In this document: in pieces, positions 9,974 through 18,666 of the stretch
Layout of the letters: every line of letters begins with the position of its first letter
Numbering within the stretch: the first letter of the stretch is position 1
Assembly: GCF_000422585.1 (NCBI RefSeq)
Contig: NZ_KE383878.1
Span: 112,212-176,211, forward strand
From: Hugenholtzia roseola DSM 9546
GTDB taxonomy: Bacteria; Bacteroidota; Bacteroidia; Cytophagales; Bernardetiaceae
DNA: 64,000 nt
Reading direction: 5' to 3'
Made by a program: the position numbers and the translations under genes
The notes under the pieces: generated by a model
Told to the model about the DNA's origin: nothing
The model's database searches: none
Seen by the model: the letters and a program-made list of their open reading frames with translations, nothing else

Positions 9974-10324
9974 TTAAAATATCAGACCGCCTTCTCTTGC
10001 GCCTTCAGCGAGGGCTTTCACGTTGCCGTGATAGAGGTAGCCGTTACGGTCGAAAGTAACAGTATTGATGCCTTTGGCTAAGGCACGCTCGGCAAGCAGA
10101 GTGCCTACTTGCTTAGAGTTTTCGATGTTGCGCGTTCCCGCTTGTAGAGAAGCACTAACTAAGGTTACGCCTGCGTTGTCGTCTATCAGTTGGGCGTAAA
10201 TCGCTTTATTGCTGCGAAAGACGCTAAGACGAGGACGCTCGGCAGTTCCGCTCACACGCTTGCGAATACCTTTTTTAATACGAGCGCGGCGTTTGAGTTT
10301 AAGCGCGATGGTAGTAGCTGACAT
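9974..10324 (-). CDS. rplR: 50S ribosomal protein L18
   Basis: 5S rRNA-binding protein uL18, 116 aa. It shows [35 protein letters not shown] and the C-terminal [24 protein letters not shown]. It is in the canonical position between rplF and rpsE. Confidence 0.97.
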   Translation of the reverse strand: MSATTIALKLKRRARIKKGIRKRVSGTAERPRLSVFRSNKAIYAQLIDDNAGVTLVSASLQAGTRNIENSKQVGTLLAERALAKGINTVTFDRNGYLYHGNVKALAEGAREGGLIF

Positions 10325-10374
10325 AGTTCGTGTCTATTTTATGTCTGTTTTGTATCCAGCCAGTGGTGAAGAAA

Positions 10375-10932
10375 TTATTTTTTCTTGCCGCCTGCTTTAC
10401 CAGCCTTACGACGAATGTTCTCCCCTACAAATTTCACACCCTTACCTTGGTAAGGCTCTACTTTGCGTAGCGAGCGAATCTTGGCAGCGATGTGTCCGAT
10501 AAGTTGCTTATCATTACTTTCCAAAGTAACGATAGGATTCTTACCCTTGACCATCTCGGCAGCGACTTTCACCTCGTTGGGGATTTGGAAAAAGATAGCG
10601 TGCGAATAACCTAAGTTTAACTCCAACACTTGTCCGTTGGTGGCAGCTTTATAACCTACCCCTACCAACTCTAATTGGAGTTTGTAACCTTCGGTAACGC
10701 CTTTGACCATATTTTGTACTAAGGAACGGTAAAGCCCATGCAAAGCACGTGCGTCTTTAGATTCGGCATGACGCTCGAAGACCACTTCGCCGTCTTGCAT
10801 AGAAGCAGATACGTCTTTGTGAAGGGTCTGCTTCAATTCGCCCTTAGGTCCCTTGACGGTCAAGACATCTTTGTCAATGGTTACACTTACACCGTTTGGA
10901 ATACTAATCGGTTTTTTACCTATACGTGACAT
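10375..10932 (-). CDS. rplF: 50S ribosomal protein L6
   Basis: Protein uL6, 185 aa, with two alpha-beta domains. The start MSRIGKKPISIP is canonical. The second domain ends with the conserved RSLRKVEPYQGKGVKFVGE region and a basic tail. It is in spc order between rpsH and rplR. Confidence 0.97.
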   Translation of the reverse strand: MSRIGKKPISIPNGVSVTIDKDVLTVKGPKGELKQTLHKDVSASMQDGEVVFERHAESKDARALHGLYRSLVQNMVKGVTEGYKLQLELVGVGYKAATNGQVLELNLGYSHAIFFQIPNEVKVAAEMVKGKNPIVTLESNDKQLIGHIAAKIRSLRKVEPYQGKGVKFVGENIRRKAGKAGGKKK

Positions 10933-11046
10933 CGGGTCTGTTTTTTGAAGGTCAGTGTAAAATTTCGGCGGGAAATTGTGTTTCTAAGGGGCTATTCGCT
11001 CCCTAAAAAGTCATCTCTGAATAGCAAACCGCCGAAGAAGCTAAGA

Positions 11047-11448
11047 TTAGTAAATGTAGCAAAGCACCTCGCCGCCGATGTTATCTCTACGAGCCTCTTT
11101 GTCAGTCATCAAGCCACGCGAAGTGGAGATAACCGCAATGCCGAGTCCGTTCATAACGCGCGGAAGTTCGCTTGCTTTACGATACTGGCGCAACCCTGGA
11201 CGGCTCACTCGCTCTAAGGCAGAGATAGCCGCTTGTTTGGTTACAGGATTGTACTTCAAGGCAATTTTGATAGTGCCGCCGATGCTGGCAGCTTGGTCAA
11301 ATTTATAGCCTTGGATATAGCCTTTATCGTATAAAATCTTGGTGATTTCTTTCTTCAATTTAGAAGAAGGAATCTCAACAATGCGATGGTTGGCTCTGAT
11401 GGCATTTCTGATGCGAGTCAGATAGTCTGCAATTGGATCCGTTGTCAT
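11047..11448 (-). CDS. rpsH: 30S ribosomal protein S8
   Basis: Protein uS8, 133 aa. The start TDPIADYLTRIRNA and the C-terminal GLGIAVISTSRGLMTDKEARRxNIGGE signature are both clear. The gene sits between rpsN and rplF with 113-140 bp gaps on each side that hold no recognisable gene. Confidence 0.97.
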   Translation of the reverse strand: MTTDPIADYLTRIRNAIRANHRIVEIPSSKLKKEITKILYDKGYIQGYKFDQAASIGGTIKIALKYNPVTKQAAISALERVSRPGLRQYRKASELPRVMNGLGIAVISTSRGLMTDKEARRDNIGGEVLCYIY

Positions 11449-11589
11449 TCCCTCAAGAATTTATTTCCTTCGTATTCGGATTTGAAATAAGAAGACGACA
11501 CAGGGCAATCAAATCGTTCCGATTGTGCCGTCGGTAAGTTTGGACGGTAAGTTTAAGGACAGAGAAGGCGTGATAGGCAAATGTATTGC

Positions 11590-11877
11590 TTACCAGCTTG
11601 CTTTCGTTACGCCCGGAATCTTACCCGCAGAGGCTAATTCACGAAACGTAACCCGTGAAATGCCAAATTTGCGCATATAGCCACGTGGTCTGCCTGTGAG
11701 TTTGCAGCGGTTGCGGAGGCGCACTTTAGAGCCGTTGCGTGGCAATTTGTCTAAGAGTGCTTGCGCTTCTATGTCCCCGTCTTTGACGCGCTTTTTCAAG
11801 TCGGCGCGTTTTTCAGCTTGTAGGGCTACAAGTTTCTCGCGTTTGCGTTCGCGTGCGATAATGGAAAGTCTTGCCAT
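11590..11877 (-). CDS. rpsN: 30S ribosomal protein S14 (zinc-independent form)
   Basis: Protein uS14, 95 aa. The C-terminal half ([30 protein letters not shown]) is diagnostic. Only one cysteine is present, so it lacks the CxxC pair of zinc-binding S14 and belongs to the long C- form. It lies between rplE and rpsH as expected. Confidence 0.97.
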   Translation of the reverse strand: MARLSIIARERKREKLVALQAEKRADLKKRVKDGDIEAQALLDKLPRNGSKVRLRNRCKLTGRPRGYMRKFGISRVTFRELASAGKIPGVTKASW

Positions 11878-11906
11878 AATTGCTACTTAGGGTTAAAGTG
11901 AGTGGC

Positions 11907-12452
11907 TTAACTACGGAAGGGGAGTCCTAAGCCTTTGAGAAGTGCCATGCCCTCTTCGTCGGTAGCCGCGTTGGTTACAAAGGTGATATCCATACCTGAA
12001 ATTTGCTTTACCTTATCGATAGAGATTTCGGGGAAGATAATCTGCTCCTTGATGCCAAGCGTGTAGTTGCCACGTCCGTCGAAGCCCTTGTCGCTAATGC
12101 CGCGGAAGTCGCGGACGCGAGGCATAGATACGGTAGTGAGACGGTCTAAGAACTCATACATGCGGTCGCCGCGCAAGGTTACGCGCACACCAATGGGCAT
12201 GCCCTCGCGCAATTTGAAGTTCGCTACTGATTGCTTGGCGTAGGTAGGAACGGCACGCTGACCAGTGATGTTGGAAAGCTCTTCTACCGACACGTCGATG
12301 AGTTTCTTATCTGCAACGGCTTGTCCGATACCGCGATTGATGCAAATTTTCTCTAATTGAGGGACTTGCATCACCGTCTTGTATTGGAATTTTTCGCGCA
12401 AAGCAGGCACTACTTCGTTGTAGTATTTTTCCTTTAATCTGGGTCTTGCCAT
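11907..12452 (-). CDS. rplE: 50S ribosomal protein L5
   Basis: 5S rRNA-binding protein uL5, 181 aa. It contains [15 protein letters not shown], the [21 protein letters not shown] segment and [32 protein letters not shown]. It is 18 bp downstream of rplX in the operon. Confidence 0.97.
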   Translation of the reverse strand: MARPRLKEKYYNEVVPALREKFQYKTVMQVPQLEKICINRGIGQAVADKKLIDVSVEELSNITGQRAVPTYAKQSVANFKLREGMPIGVRVTLRGDRMYEFLDRLTTVSMPRVRDFRGISDKGFDGRGNYTLGIKEQIIFPEISIDKVKQISGMDITFVTNAATDEEGMALLKGLGLPFRS

Positions 12453-12470
12453 GACGATGATTTGGACGAA

Positions 12471-12821
12471 TTATTTAATAATTTCTCCGCTTTTCTTAGA
12501 ATAACGAACGGTTTTGCCGCTTTCATCTTTCTTGCGTCCGATGCGGGTAGGCTCGCCACTTTTAGGGTCGAGGTGCATCAGGTTGCTCACATGAATCGGC
12601 ATCTCAATTTCAATAACGCCACCTTGTGGTTGTTCGGCAGTAGGCTTGATGTGTTTCTTTGCCATTTTCATACCGCTCACGATGGCACGCTGCTTTTCAG
12701 GAAAGACTTTCAAAATCTCGCCTTTCTTGCCTTTATCTGCGCCAGCGACTACGATAACCGTATCGCCAGTCTTGACGTGCAGTTTAGGGGTTTTTGCAGG
12801 TGTTTTGCTTGATGTCTTCAT
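12471..12821 (-). CDS. rplX: 50S ribosomal protein L24
   Basis: Assembly initiator uL24, 116 aa from the ATG at 12821. A TTG four codons upstream is possible but less likely. The KOW motif ([29 protein letters not shown]) lies at about residues 15-43. The later [10 protein letters not shown] segment and the basic C-terminus fit Bacteroidota L24. Gene order rplN-rplX-rplE is conserved. Confidence 0.96.
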   Translation of the reverse strand: MKTSSKTPAKTPKLHVKTGDTVIVVAGADKGKKGEILKVFPEKQRAIVSGMKMAKKHIKPTAEQPQGGVIEIEMPIHVSNLMHLDPKSGEPTRIGRKKDESGKTVRYSKKSGEIIK

Positions 12822-12845
12822 ACCTTTAAACAAGGTTAGGAGTGA

Positions 12846-13214
12846 TTAAAGAACTTCGGGTGCTAAGGATACGATTTTCATGAACTTCTTTTCACGAAGC
12901 TCACGTGCAACGGGACCGAAGATACGAGTGCCACGCGGTTCGTCTTGCGCATTGAGCAATACGGCGGCGTTCTCTTCAAAACGGATATAAGAACCGTCTT
13001 TGCGGCGGATAGCCGATTTGGTGCGTACCACGACGGCTTTTGAAACTGCGCCCTTCTTGACGTTGCCAGAAGGAACGGCAGATTTGACTGCCACAACGAT
13101 TTTATCGCCTACGCTGGCATAACGCTTGCCTGTACCGCCTAATACGCGAATACATAACACTTCTTTGGCACCACTGTTATCGGCTACTGCCAGTCTGCTT
13201 TCTTGTTGTATCAT
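12846..13214 (-). CDS. rplN: 50S ribosomal protein L14
   Basis: Protein uL14, 122 aa, exactly the usual length. It starts [18 protein letters not shown] and contains the conserved [19 protein letters not shown] and [15 protein letters not shown] segments, ending [10 protein letters not shown]. Confidence 0.98.
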   Translation of the reverse strand: MIQQESRLAVADNSGAKEVLCIRVLGGTGKRYASVGDKIVVAVKSAVPSGNVKKGAVSKAVVVRTKSAIRRKDGSYIRFEENAAVLLNAQDEPRGTRIFGPVARELREKKFMKIVSLAPEVL

Positions 13215-13309
13215 CGCTCTTAATGAGTTAAGGAATAAGATGATGCGCTTATTAATAAACTCGCCTGCCGAAGGGCAGTGGAGTAGGGGAGGTCAAGAGC
13301 GGCGAAGGG

Positions 13310-13579
13310 TTACTTAGCGCGTTCTATCACTTCGGCGAGTCGCCAGCACTTATTTTTGCTAAGTGGGCGCGTTTCTATGATGCGTACTCGGTCGCCTATC
13401 TGACAAGTTTGCTCCTCGTCGTGCGCCATAAATTTAGAGGTACGCTTTACAAATTTCCCGTAAAGGGGGTGCTTCATACGACGCTCTACGGCTACAACAA
13501 TGGTTTTATCCATCTTATTGCTCGTTACGATGCCGATGCGCTCTTTGCGTTGCTTTCTCTCTATTTGGGTAGATTCCAT
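13310..13579 (-). CDS. rpsQ: 30S ribosomal protein S17
   Basis: Protein uS17, 89 aa, OB-fold. It contains [32 protein letters not shown] and the [29 protein letters not shown]-terminus. It lies between rpmC and rplN. Confidence 0.97.
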   Translation of the reverse strand: MESTQIERKQRKERIGIVTSNKMDKTIVVAVERRMKHPLYGKFVKRTSKFMAHDEEQTCQIGDRVRIIETRPLSKNKCWRLAEVIERAK

Positions 13580-13657
13580 AGATAATTGGGCGTTTGCAAG
13601 TTAGGAATTTGGAAATAAAGCAGCTGATAAGCATGGCTTCTTCTAAACAAAAGCGGC

Positions 13658-13846
13658 TTATTTTGTGCGAGCTTGCAGATGCGTTTTGAGGCGTGCTATC
13701 GTGCGGCGCGTATGTCGCAAGGAAATCGGATTTTCTAACGGAGCTACTGCATGGCTGAAAGAGAGCTTCTGCAATTTGGCTTCCAATTCCTTGATTTGTG
13801 CGTGAATGTCCTCGGTAGAGAGCGCACGAATGTCTTGATTTTTCAT
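13658..13846 (-). CDS. rpmC: 50S ribosomal protein L29
   Basis: Protein uL29, 62 aa, a two-helix protein at the exit tunnel. It begins MKNQDIRALSTEDIHAQIKE and continues with LQKLSFSHAVAPLENPISLRHTRRTIARLKT, matching the family. It follows rplP by 38 bp. Confidence 0.96.
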   Translation of the reverse strand: MKNQDIRALSTEDIHAQIKELEAKLQKLSFSHAVAPLENPISLRHTRRTIARLKTHLQARTK

Positions 13847-13884
13847 ATCTTTTCAGATAATAAGTTTGGTAAAATAAGACCCTA

Positions 13885-14316
13885 CTACTGACCAGCTTCG
13901 TAATCTAAACGTACCACAAATTTAGTCAGGATAGGTAGCTTTTGAGAAGCCAAACGCAAGGCTTCACGTGCAAGGGCTTCATCAACCCCTGATACCTCGA
14001 ATACTACCGTACCCGCTTTGATAGGTGCTACCCAGTATTCAGGCGAACCTTTACCTTTACCCATACGTACCTCAGCAGGCTTCTTCGTAACGGGCTTATC
14101 GGGGAAGATACGAATCCAGACCTGACCTTGACGTTTCATCGCGCGTGTAACAGCGATACGGGCAGACTCGATTTGGCGAGAGGTAATCCAGCCCGGTTCT
14201 AAGGCTTTGATAGCAAAGTCGCCAAAATTAACGGTATGACCGCGTTGGGCGACCCCTCTGGTACGCGATACCTCCTTATGGCGTTTGCGGAATTTGGTGC
14301 GCTTTGGCTGTAACAT
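13885..14316 (-). CDS. rplP: 50S ribosomal protein L16 (first gene of this cluster)
   Basis: Protein uL16, 143 aa, near the A-site tRNA. It shows [12 protein letters not shown], the [41 protein letters not shown] block and [12 protein letters not shown]. In most bacteria rpsC lies directly upstream. Here the 5' side is a 700-bp non-coding region with a promoter, so this is the transcriptional head of a truncated S10-spc-alpha cluster. Confidence 0.97.
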   Translation of the reverse strand: MLQPKRTKFRKRHKEVSRTRGVAQRGHTVNFGDFAIKALEPGWITSRQIESARIAVTRAMKRQGQVWIRIFPDKPVTKKPAEVRMGKGKGSPEYWVAPIKAGTVVFEVSGVDEALAREALRLASQKLPILTKFVVRLDYEAGQ

Positions 14317-14680
14317 AACTTCTTGCTATTGAGTTGCGGATACAATGGCTTTACCCTACGTGATACTTGCGTGCCTTTGGGTTGCTAACCCTATAAAAGC
14401 GGCGGTCTGACTGCAAAACGGGGAAAGGTGCGTGTGTGGTGCAAATAGCGCAACACCCATCAGGCTTTCCTTTTTCAAAAGTCAAACCCAAACGAAATGT
14501 CCTCTCTTAAACTTCTTTACTGTATGCCTAAATAAAAATGTGAAGGAGTTTGCTTTGTAGTAGCCCTACTTCAATTCATAATCATTGATACAAAATAGGC
14601 GTTTAAAGGCGGACTTTTGCGCGACTGCCTTGTTTTATCTTGATAGCAAACACAAGTAGCAGGCGTACATAGTATCCGTT
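14317..14680 (-). other. Long untranslated leader of the rplP operon
   Basis: About 365 nt lie between the predicted transcript start and rplP. I found no rpsC remnant or other convincing gene on either strand. The leader contains a small hairpin (GGGTT/AACCC, 14379-14391) and a weaker GGTG/CACC stem-loop near 14437-14460. A ribosomal-protein autoregulatory site is possible here, but nothing in the sequence matches one I know. Confidence 0.5.
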
Positions 14681-14719
14681 AGGGACTGCAAAGGTACAAA
14701 CTATTTTCAACTTTCCAAA
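14681..14719 (-). promoter_or_regulatory. Bacteroidota-type promoter of the rplP-rplQ cluster
   Basis: On the minus strand TTTG (14719-14716) is followed by exactly 19 nt and then TACCTTTG (14696-14689). This is a full match to the TTTG/TAnnTTTG consensus, placed to transcribe the ribosomal cluster with a leader of about 365 nt. Confidence 0.7.
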
Positions 14720-15035
14720 CCCGAAACGCTTTTTTTTCGCTTTTTTTCTGAAAATGAGGAACTTTTTTAAAATGACACGCGCCACTCCCAATCAGGTTAC
14801 TTTCTAAAATTAGAACAAGACAATGCCTTTTGCCTACCGCTACCCAATATTTTTAGCACGCCTAACTGCCCAAAAGCCCTTTTCGCAAAGCCAAACTACA
14901 CTTTCATAAAATTTGAAAAGTGGGCGCATCTTTTAGACCCTATTTTTGCACCAACTTTGAAGGCTGCCCAATGGCACACCACTGCGATTATTTATTGCAG
15001 TTATGACAATCATTCACTACTTTTCAATTTTTAAA

Positions 15036-15725
15036 ATGACACAAATACAAAAATTCTTATTACTGCCCTTTCTTTTTTGGGTAGGTGTAGCAGGCACACT
15101 TATCGCGCAAAGGTCGGTTTCAGGTTTTAGCATTACTTTCACCTATGGCTCTGGTATCGAAAACTACAGTTTCTGTCCCGAAGGACGCTTAGTCCATGAA
15201 TCAATGGGAATGTATCGTTTTGGCTTTTGGGAGCAGCGCGGCGGAGATGTTTTTTATACCTTCAACGCCACTTTCGTACCAACAGGCTTTGGAAAACGCG
15301 ACAACATGGGCGGCGCAAATCTGCCTGACTGGGCATATTACGAGCATCACTACTACGAATTTAGGTCTGAAATAGAACGCCTTTCCTTTAATGCAGACGA
15401 ATTGGCACAAGGCGAATGGGAAACACTCGATGCCAACACAAAGCGCATCTATTGTGGAAAGGGCGATTTTAGTTATATCGGCGACTACCCACAAGCCTCT
15501 TTGGTGCCGCTTTCGGAAGGCGATATGATACGTCTGACAAAGAGCCAACTTAAAATCATGAGAAATGAAATCTATGCGCGTTATGGCTACATTTTCAAGA
15601 CCGAAGCCATGAAAAACCACTTTGCAAACAAGGCTTGGTATCAACCTACGAAAAGCAATGTAGATAACTTGCTCACGCCTTTGGAGCAGGCAAATATCGC
15701 GCTGATACAAAAGTACGAAAAATAG
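15036..15725 (+). CDS. Secreted YARHG-domain protein
   Basis: A 229-residue exported protein of unknown function. The start at 15036 gives a good signal peptide (TQIQKFLLLPFLFWVGVAG, cleavage near LIAQ); an ATG 11 codons upstream also exists. The middle is rich in aromatic residues. The C-terminal 65 residues (about 165-229) match the YARHG domain: LTKSQLKIMRNEIYARYGY, a helix with WYQPT, and LTPLEQANI. YARHG modules are found in extracellular proteins of many bacteria and may act in the cell wall region. It is the first of a run of small exported proteins. Confidence 0.8.
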   Translation: MTQIQKFLLLPFLFWVGVAGTLIAQRSVSGFSITFTYGSGIENYSFCPEGRLVHESMGMYRFGFWEQRGGDVFYTFNATFVPTGFGKRDNMGGANLPDWAYYEHHYYEFRSEIERLSFNADELAQGEWETLDANTKRIYCGKGDFSYIGDYPQASLVPLSEGDMIRLTKSQLKIMRNEIYARYGYIFKTEAMKNHFANKAWYQPTKSNVDNLLTPLEQANIALIQKYEK

Positions 15726-15802
15726 CAACAAAATAATTTTTTATTTTACAATTAATTCACTTATCAAACTCTTATTTATCCACCTTTTCCTTTTTATTTT
15801 CT

Positions 15803-16024
15803 ATGATTCAACAAGGAAGCAAAAGCCCTGAAGTATTGCAGTGGCAAAAGTTTTTGGTGCAGATTGGCAATAACATTGCCGTAGATGGCATCTTTGGTGC
15901 AGGTACGCGTCAGGCTACCATGAACTTCCAAAAATCGGTAGGCTTAACCGCCGACGGCATTGTGGGCAAAAATACCTATACTGCCGCCCGACAAAAGGGC
16001 TATGCAGGCGATTACAACGCCTAA
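15803..16024 (+). CDS. Small peptidoglycan-binding-domain protein
   Basis: A 73-residue protein that is almost entirely one PG_binding_1 three-helix domain: GSKSPEVLQWQKFL, then DGIFGAGTRQATMNFQKSVGLTADGIVGKNTY. There is no signal peptide, so either export is unusual or the domain acts in the cytoplasm, for instance as an immunity or accessory module. A strong intrinsic terminator follows 50 bp downstream, so it is probably a separate transcription unit. Confidence 0.85.
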   Translation: MIQQGSKSPEVLQWQKFLVQIGNNIAVDGIFGAGTRQATMNFQKSVGLTADGIVGKNTYTAARQKGYAGDYNA

Positions 16025-16071
16025 GCCTATCCCTGTGCTTACTCTCATTTTTTACTTTTCCTACTTTTTAG

Positions 16072-16103
16072 AAAACGATACAGCAAAACTGTATCGTTTT
16101 TTT
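16072..16103 (+). terminator. Intrinsic terminator after the peptidoglycan-binding gene
   Basis: A perfect 12-bp stem (AAAACGATACAG with CTGTATCGTTTT), a CAAAA loop and a seven-T run. Confidence 0.9.
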
Positions 16104-16212
16104 CATCTCATTTTATCACCTAAGCAGAGGCGAAAATTTGCCCAAAAGCCCTTTTCACAAAGTCATACCGCTATTTCATAAAAAACACAAAAAAAAATAG
16201 TCCTACTCCTAC

Positions 16213-16220
16213 TAACTTTG
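16213..16220 (+). promoter_or_regulatory. Possible -7 element (TAACTTTG) before the 16282 gene
   Basis: TAACTTTG matches the Bacteroidota -7 consensus 61 bp before the start codon. No TTTG lies at the ideal upstream distance, so support is partial. Confidence 0.4.
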
Positions 16221-16281
16221 CAAGCATATCAAAAAGTTCATTCTCTTTGGTTTTCGCTTTTCACGTCAAAAACGCAATTTT

Positions 16282-16776
16282 ATGCAAAAACAACCTTTTT
16301 TCACATTCGCCTTCGCCTTTTTCCTACTCTTTTTGGGGTTGCCCAAAAACGCCACAGCGCAGGATACGGAAAAGTTTTGTCATAAAATAGGCAACTATTG
16401 TTTCAACTACACCCCAAGCCTGCTAACGGCTACCTATGGGGATATGGACATCGCTTATTTCAAAGATAGCGCAGGCGAAACTATCCTAACCACTTGGTTA
16501 GACGAAGAATCAGAAGATTATGGCACGATGGAAAATGCCTTTCAAAATGCCGTTTCGGAAATAGAAAACTTAGGTACAGAAGGCGATAGATTTATAGATG
16601 AGGACGGAAAAGTTTATATCGTCGACGGGGTAGTAGAAAATACGCACTACCGTATGCGCATGGTGGTCAGAAAAGGCGGCAAGCAATATATCGTTTTCGA
16701 CCTCTATTGCAAAATAGAAGACCGCAAGACCTACCAAGACGAGTTTTCGCGCCTGATGAGCAGTTTTAAAATCTAA
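16282..16776 (+). CDS. Secreted protein of unknown function
   Basis: I do not recognise a family. The 164-residue protein has a signal peptide (residues about 1-27, FFTFAFAFFLLFLGLPKNATA then QD). It has two cysteines near the mature N-terminus (CHKIGNYC) that could form a disulfide, and an alternating hydrophobic pattern suggesting a compact alpha-beta domain. It precedes a lipoprotein gene by 63 bp in the same direction and may be co-transcribed with it. Confidence 0.7.
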   Translation: MQKQPFFTFAFAFFLLFLGLPKNATAQDTEKFCHKIGNYCFNYTPSLLTATYGDMDIAYFKDSAGETILTTWLDEESEDYGTMENAFQNAVSEIENLGTEGDRFIDEDGKVYIVDGVVENTHYRMRMVVRKGGKQYIVFDLYCKIEDRKTYQDEFSRLMSSFKI

Positions 16777-16839
16777 ATGCAAACCCTTGCGCTTGCTCTG
16801 ATTTTCTTTTTTCTTTTTTTCAATTCAAATCTTTCTATC

Positions 16840-17367
16840 ATGTATTTCCTATTCAAAAAAAATGCCCTTGTGCTTTCCTTTCTAATGCTTAGTCTAATTT
16901 TGGGATTGAGCAGCTGCACAGCCAAAGTAGAAAGCACAACGGACGAGGCGCAATCAAAGGCTTTGCAAGTGGATAGCACAGAGGCACAAGCCGCCAACGG
17001 TGAAACTGCCGAAGAAGTCGTCGAAGAGCCTTATGACGATGATGCACCGCGAATAGACGAAGACCAACTCAAACTATTGCAGGGAGCTTGGGAAACAGGC
17101 GACCCCGACGCACCCGAAGATTCTGAAAACGGCTGGTATGGCTTCACCATCAGCGGCACTGAATGGAACGACCGCGCCTATGCCGAAAGCGAAATGGGTC
17201 CTGCCCAAATTTCATTTGCAGGCGACATGCTCCTCTGCACGCATAGCGTTTATGGGGTGCAAAAACGCCGCATTATCAAATTGACAAAAGACGAATTTAT
17301 TTTCCAAATTGTCAATGAAGATGGCAGCACTTATCCGCAAACCGTTTGTAGAAGACAAAAAAATTAG
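16840..17367 (+). CDS. Lipoprotein of unknown function
   Basis: A 175-residue lipoprotein. The ATG at 16840 gives a basic n-region (FKK), a hydrophobic core and a lipobox LSSC with C26. An acidic linker of about 55 residues follows (EEVVEEPYDDDAPRIDEDQ), then a small globular domain (about 85-175) with WETGDPDAP, WYGFTISG and a C-terminal VCRRQ. It resembles small lipocalin-like stress proteins only in length and beta pattern, so I assign no function. It is one of three consecutive lipoproteins. Confidence 0.75.
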   Translation: MYFLFKKNALVLSFLMLSLILGLSSCTAKVESTTDEAQSKALQVDSTEAQAANGETAEEVVEEPYDDDAPRIDEDQLKLLQGAWETGDPDAPEDSENGWYGFTISGTEWNDRAYAESEMGPAQISFAGDMLLCTHSVYGVQKRRIIKLTKDEFIFQIVNEDGSTYPQTVCRRQKN

Positions 17368-17455
17368 CACTTCAACACAGGGGCTTCCAAACATTACTGC
17401 TTTTTATTACTTTTTGTGGTTTTGATTTTCAAATCTTTTTCTCCTTTTATATTAT

Positions 17456-18109
17456 ATGAAAAAAATGTCTTTGGCAGGTATCGCCCTGCTCGCCTCAATG
17501 AGCTTACAAGCCTGCGGAAATCAATCCGAAGCAACAACGGCTACCGCAGATACCGCCCAAGTGATGGCAAATGTCGAAGCAATAACGACGGCAGAAACCA
17601 CAAAAAGCCCTTTCCAAGAGAGTTTAGAAAAGGCAGGCGTAAAAACCTACAACTCTTTTGAGGAACTTATCAAAGGAAGCACCCAACTCTATGCCACACT
17701 AAACCAAGGCACAGACTCTCAAAATCCTTCTTATAACTTAGTGGCGCAAGTACCCACTTCTGCACCCGAATTTGAAGTATTAGGTAATTTCTTTGCCAAC
17801 CAAGCCAATCAGTCTTATGAAATTTATGGCTTGTATGCCGAAAACAACGTCATTTTTGTAGTAGGCTCTTATGCAGGCATGATGAGCAGCGGCTTAACCT
17901 TAGTAGCCCTTTCTGCCGAAGGGCGCGGTCTGGACGAACAAACACTTATCAATATTGCCCCACATGGCAGCATAAGTTTAGACCAAATCGAGGGCGAAGT
18001 TATGACCATCACTACCGAAATTATCGATGTCGAGGGCAAAGAAGAGGCACAAAGCGAAACCCAAAAGCGTAAGTTTAGTTTTGAGCAACGACGTTTTGTC
18101 AAGCAGTAA
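17456..18109 (+). CDS. Lipoprotein of unknown function
   Basis: A 217-residue protein with a lipoprotein signal ending LQAC (C20), then a Thr/Ala-rich linker to about residue 50. The body (about 55-175) has no motif that I recognise. The C-terminus turns highly charged (EGKEEAQSETQKRKFSFEQRRF). It follows another lipoprotein gene by 88 bp in the same orientation. Confidence 0.75.
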   Translation: MKKMSLAGIALLASMSLQACGNQSEATTATADTAQVMANVEAITTAETTKSPFQESLEKAGVKTYNSFEELIKGSTQLYATLNQGTDSQNPSYNLVAQVPTSAPEFEVLGNFFANQANQSYEIYGLYAENNVIFVVGSYAGMMSSGLTLVALSAEGRGLDEQTLINIAPHGSISLDQIEGEVMTITTEIIDVEGKEEAQSETQKRKFSFEQRRFVKQ

Positions 18110-18120
18110 TTTCTATCAAG

Positions 18121-18184
18121 AGCGTTTATGGATAATTTGTAAAAAGTGCTAAATACAACACTACAAAACCTATTCATAAACGCT
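18121..18184. repeat. Imperfect inverted repeat between two secreted-protein genes
   Basis: AGCGTTTATG (18121-18130) pairs perfectly with CATAAACGCT (18175-18184). Inside, TTTGTA/TACAAA and AGTG/CACT give further pairing, so the whole 64 bp can fold into one long hairpin. It could be a transcription or RNA-stability element or a small palindromic repeat. Confidence 0.5.
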
Positions 18185-18229
18185 ATTAGAGCCTAACACT
18201 CACATTTTTCAACCCAAATTTCTTTTTAT

Positions 18230-18565
18230 ATGAAGTTTTCTTTTGTAAAATTCTGTACCCTTTTTTCTTTTGCCGCCTTGATAGGCGTAGGTAGCACCGC
18301 CTTTGTTGGCACAAGCCCCAACAGCATTGCCCTTGTTGCACCCAAAGGCAAGATTTGTTTCAAAATTAAAAACGATACAGGCGCAAGCCAAACGCTACAC
18401 ACAGGAAGCGGCACAAAGCCCATGAACAATCTGACCACCAACGAAATTTGTATAGAAGAAGGTGGCAAATTGTACTTAGCTGATAAAGGTAGAAAGGGCA
18501 AAGTTTTGTTAGAAGTAACAGCGAAGGTCGCCAATAAGACCTACAAACTTTCCGACCTCATGTAA
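18230..18565 (+). CDS. Small secreted protein
   Basis: A 111-residue protein with a signal peptide (about 1-25, FCTLFSFAALIGVGSTAF). The mature part is small, basic and beta-rich with two cysteines (GKICFKIKN and TNEICIEEG), compatible with a small Ig-like or lipocalin-like fold. I recognise no family. It belongs to the 15-20 kb run of exported proteins. Confidence 0.7.
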   Translation: MKFSFVKFCTLFSFAALIGVGSTAFVGTSPNSIALVAPKGKICFKIKNDTGASQTLHTGSGTKPMNNLTTNEICIEEGGKLYLADKGRKGKVLLEVTAKVANKTYKLSDLM

Positions 18566-18594
18566 GCCCAGAGGCAGATAAAGTATAAGTTTGC

Positions 18595-18602
18595 TAACTT
18601 TG
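18595..18602 (+). promoter_or_regulatory. Possible -7 element (TAACTTTG) before the 18667 lipoprotein
   Basis: Matches the TAnnTTTG consensus 64 bp before the ATG. The -33 TTTG is not at the ideal spacing. Confidence 0.4.
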
Positions 18603-18666
18603 CCCTTATTTGAGATTTTGCTCGAATAACGGCAAAGTTTATCCCCTCACCCAATCTTCTTTTGAT

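Noticed and set aside
14603..14791. Short minus-strand open frame upstream of rplP
   Set aside because: 62 residues of low complexity overlapping the consensus promoter and not resembling rpsC; treated as non-coding.
14317..15035. Hidden or frameshifted rpsC upstream of rplP
   Set aside because: Inspected both strands for the KH-domain and C-terminal S3 signature; nothing found.
15201..15731. Minus-strand open frame of 176 codons opposite the YARHG gene
   Set aside because: Antisense to a clear signal-peptide protein; composition is of a shadow frame.
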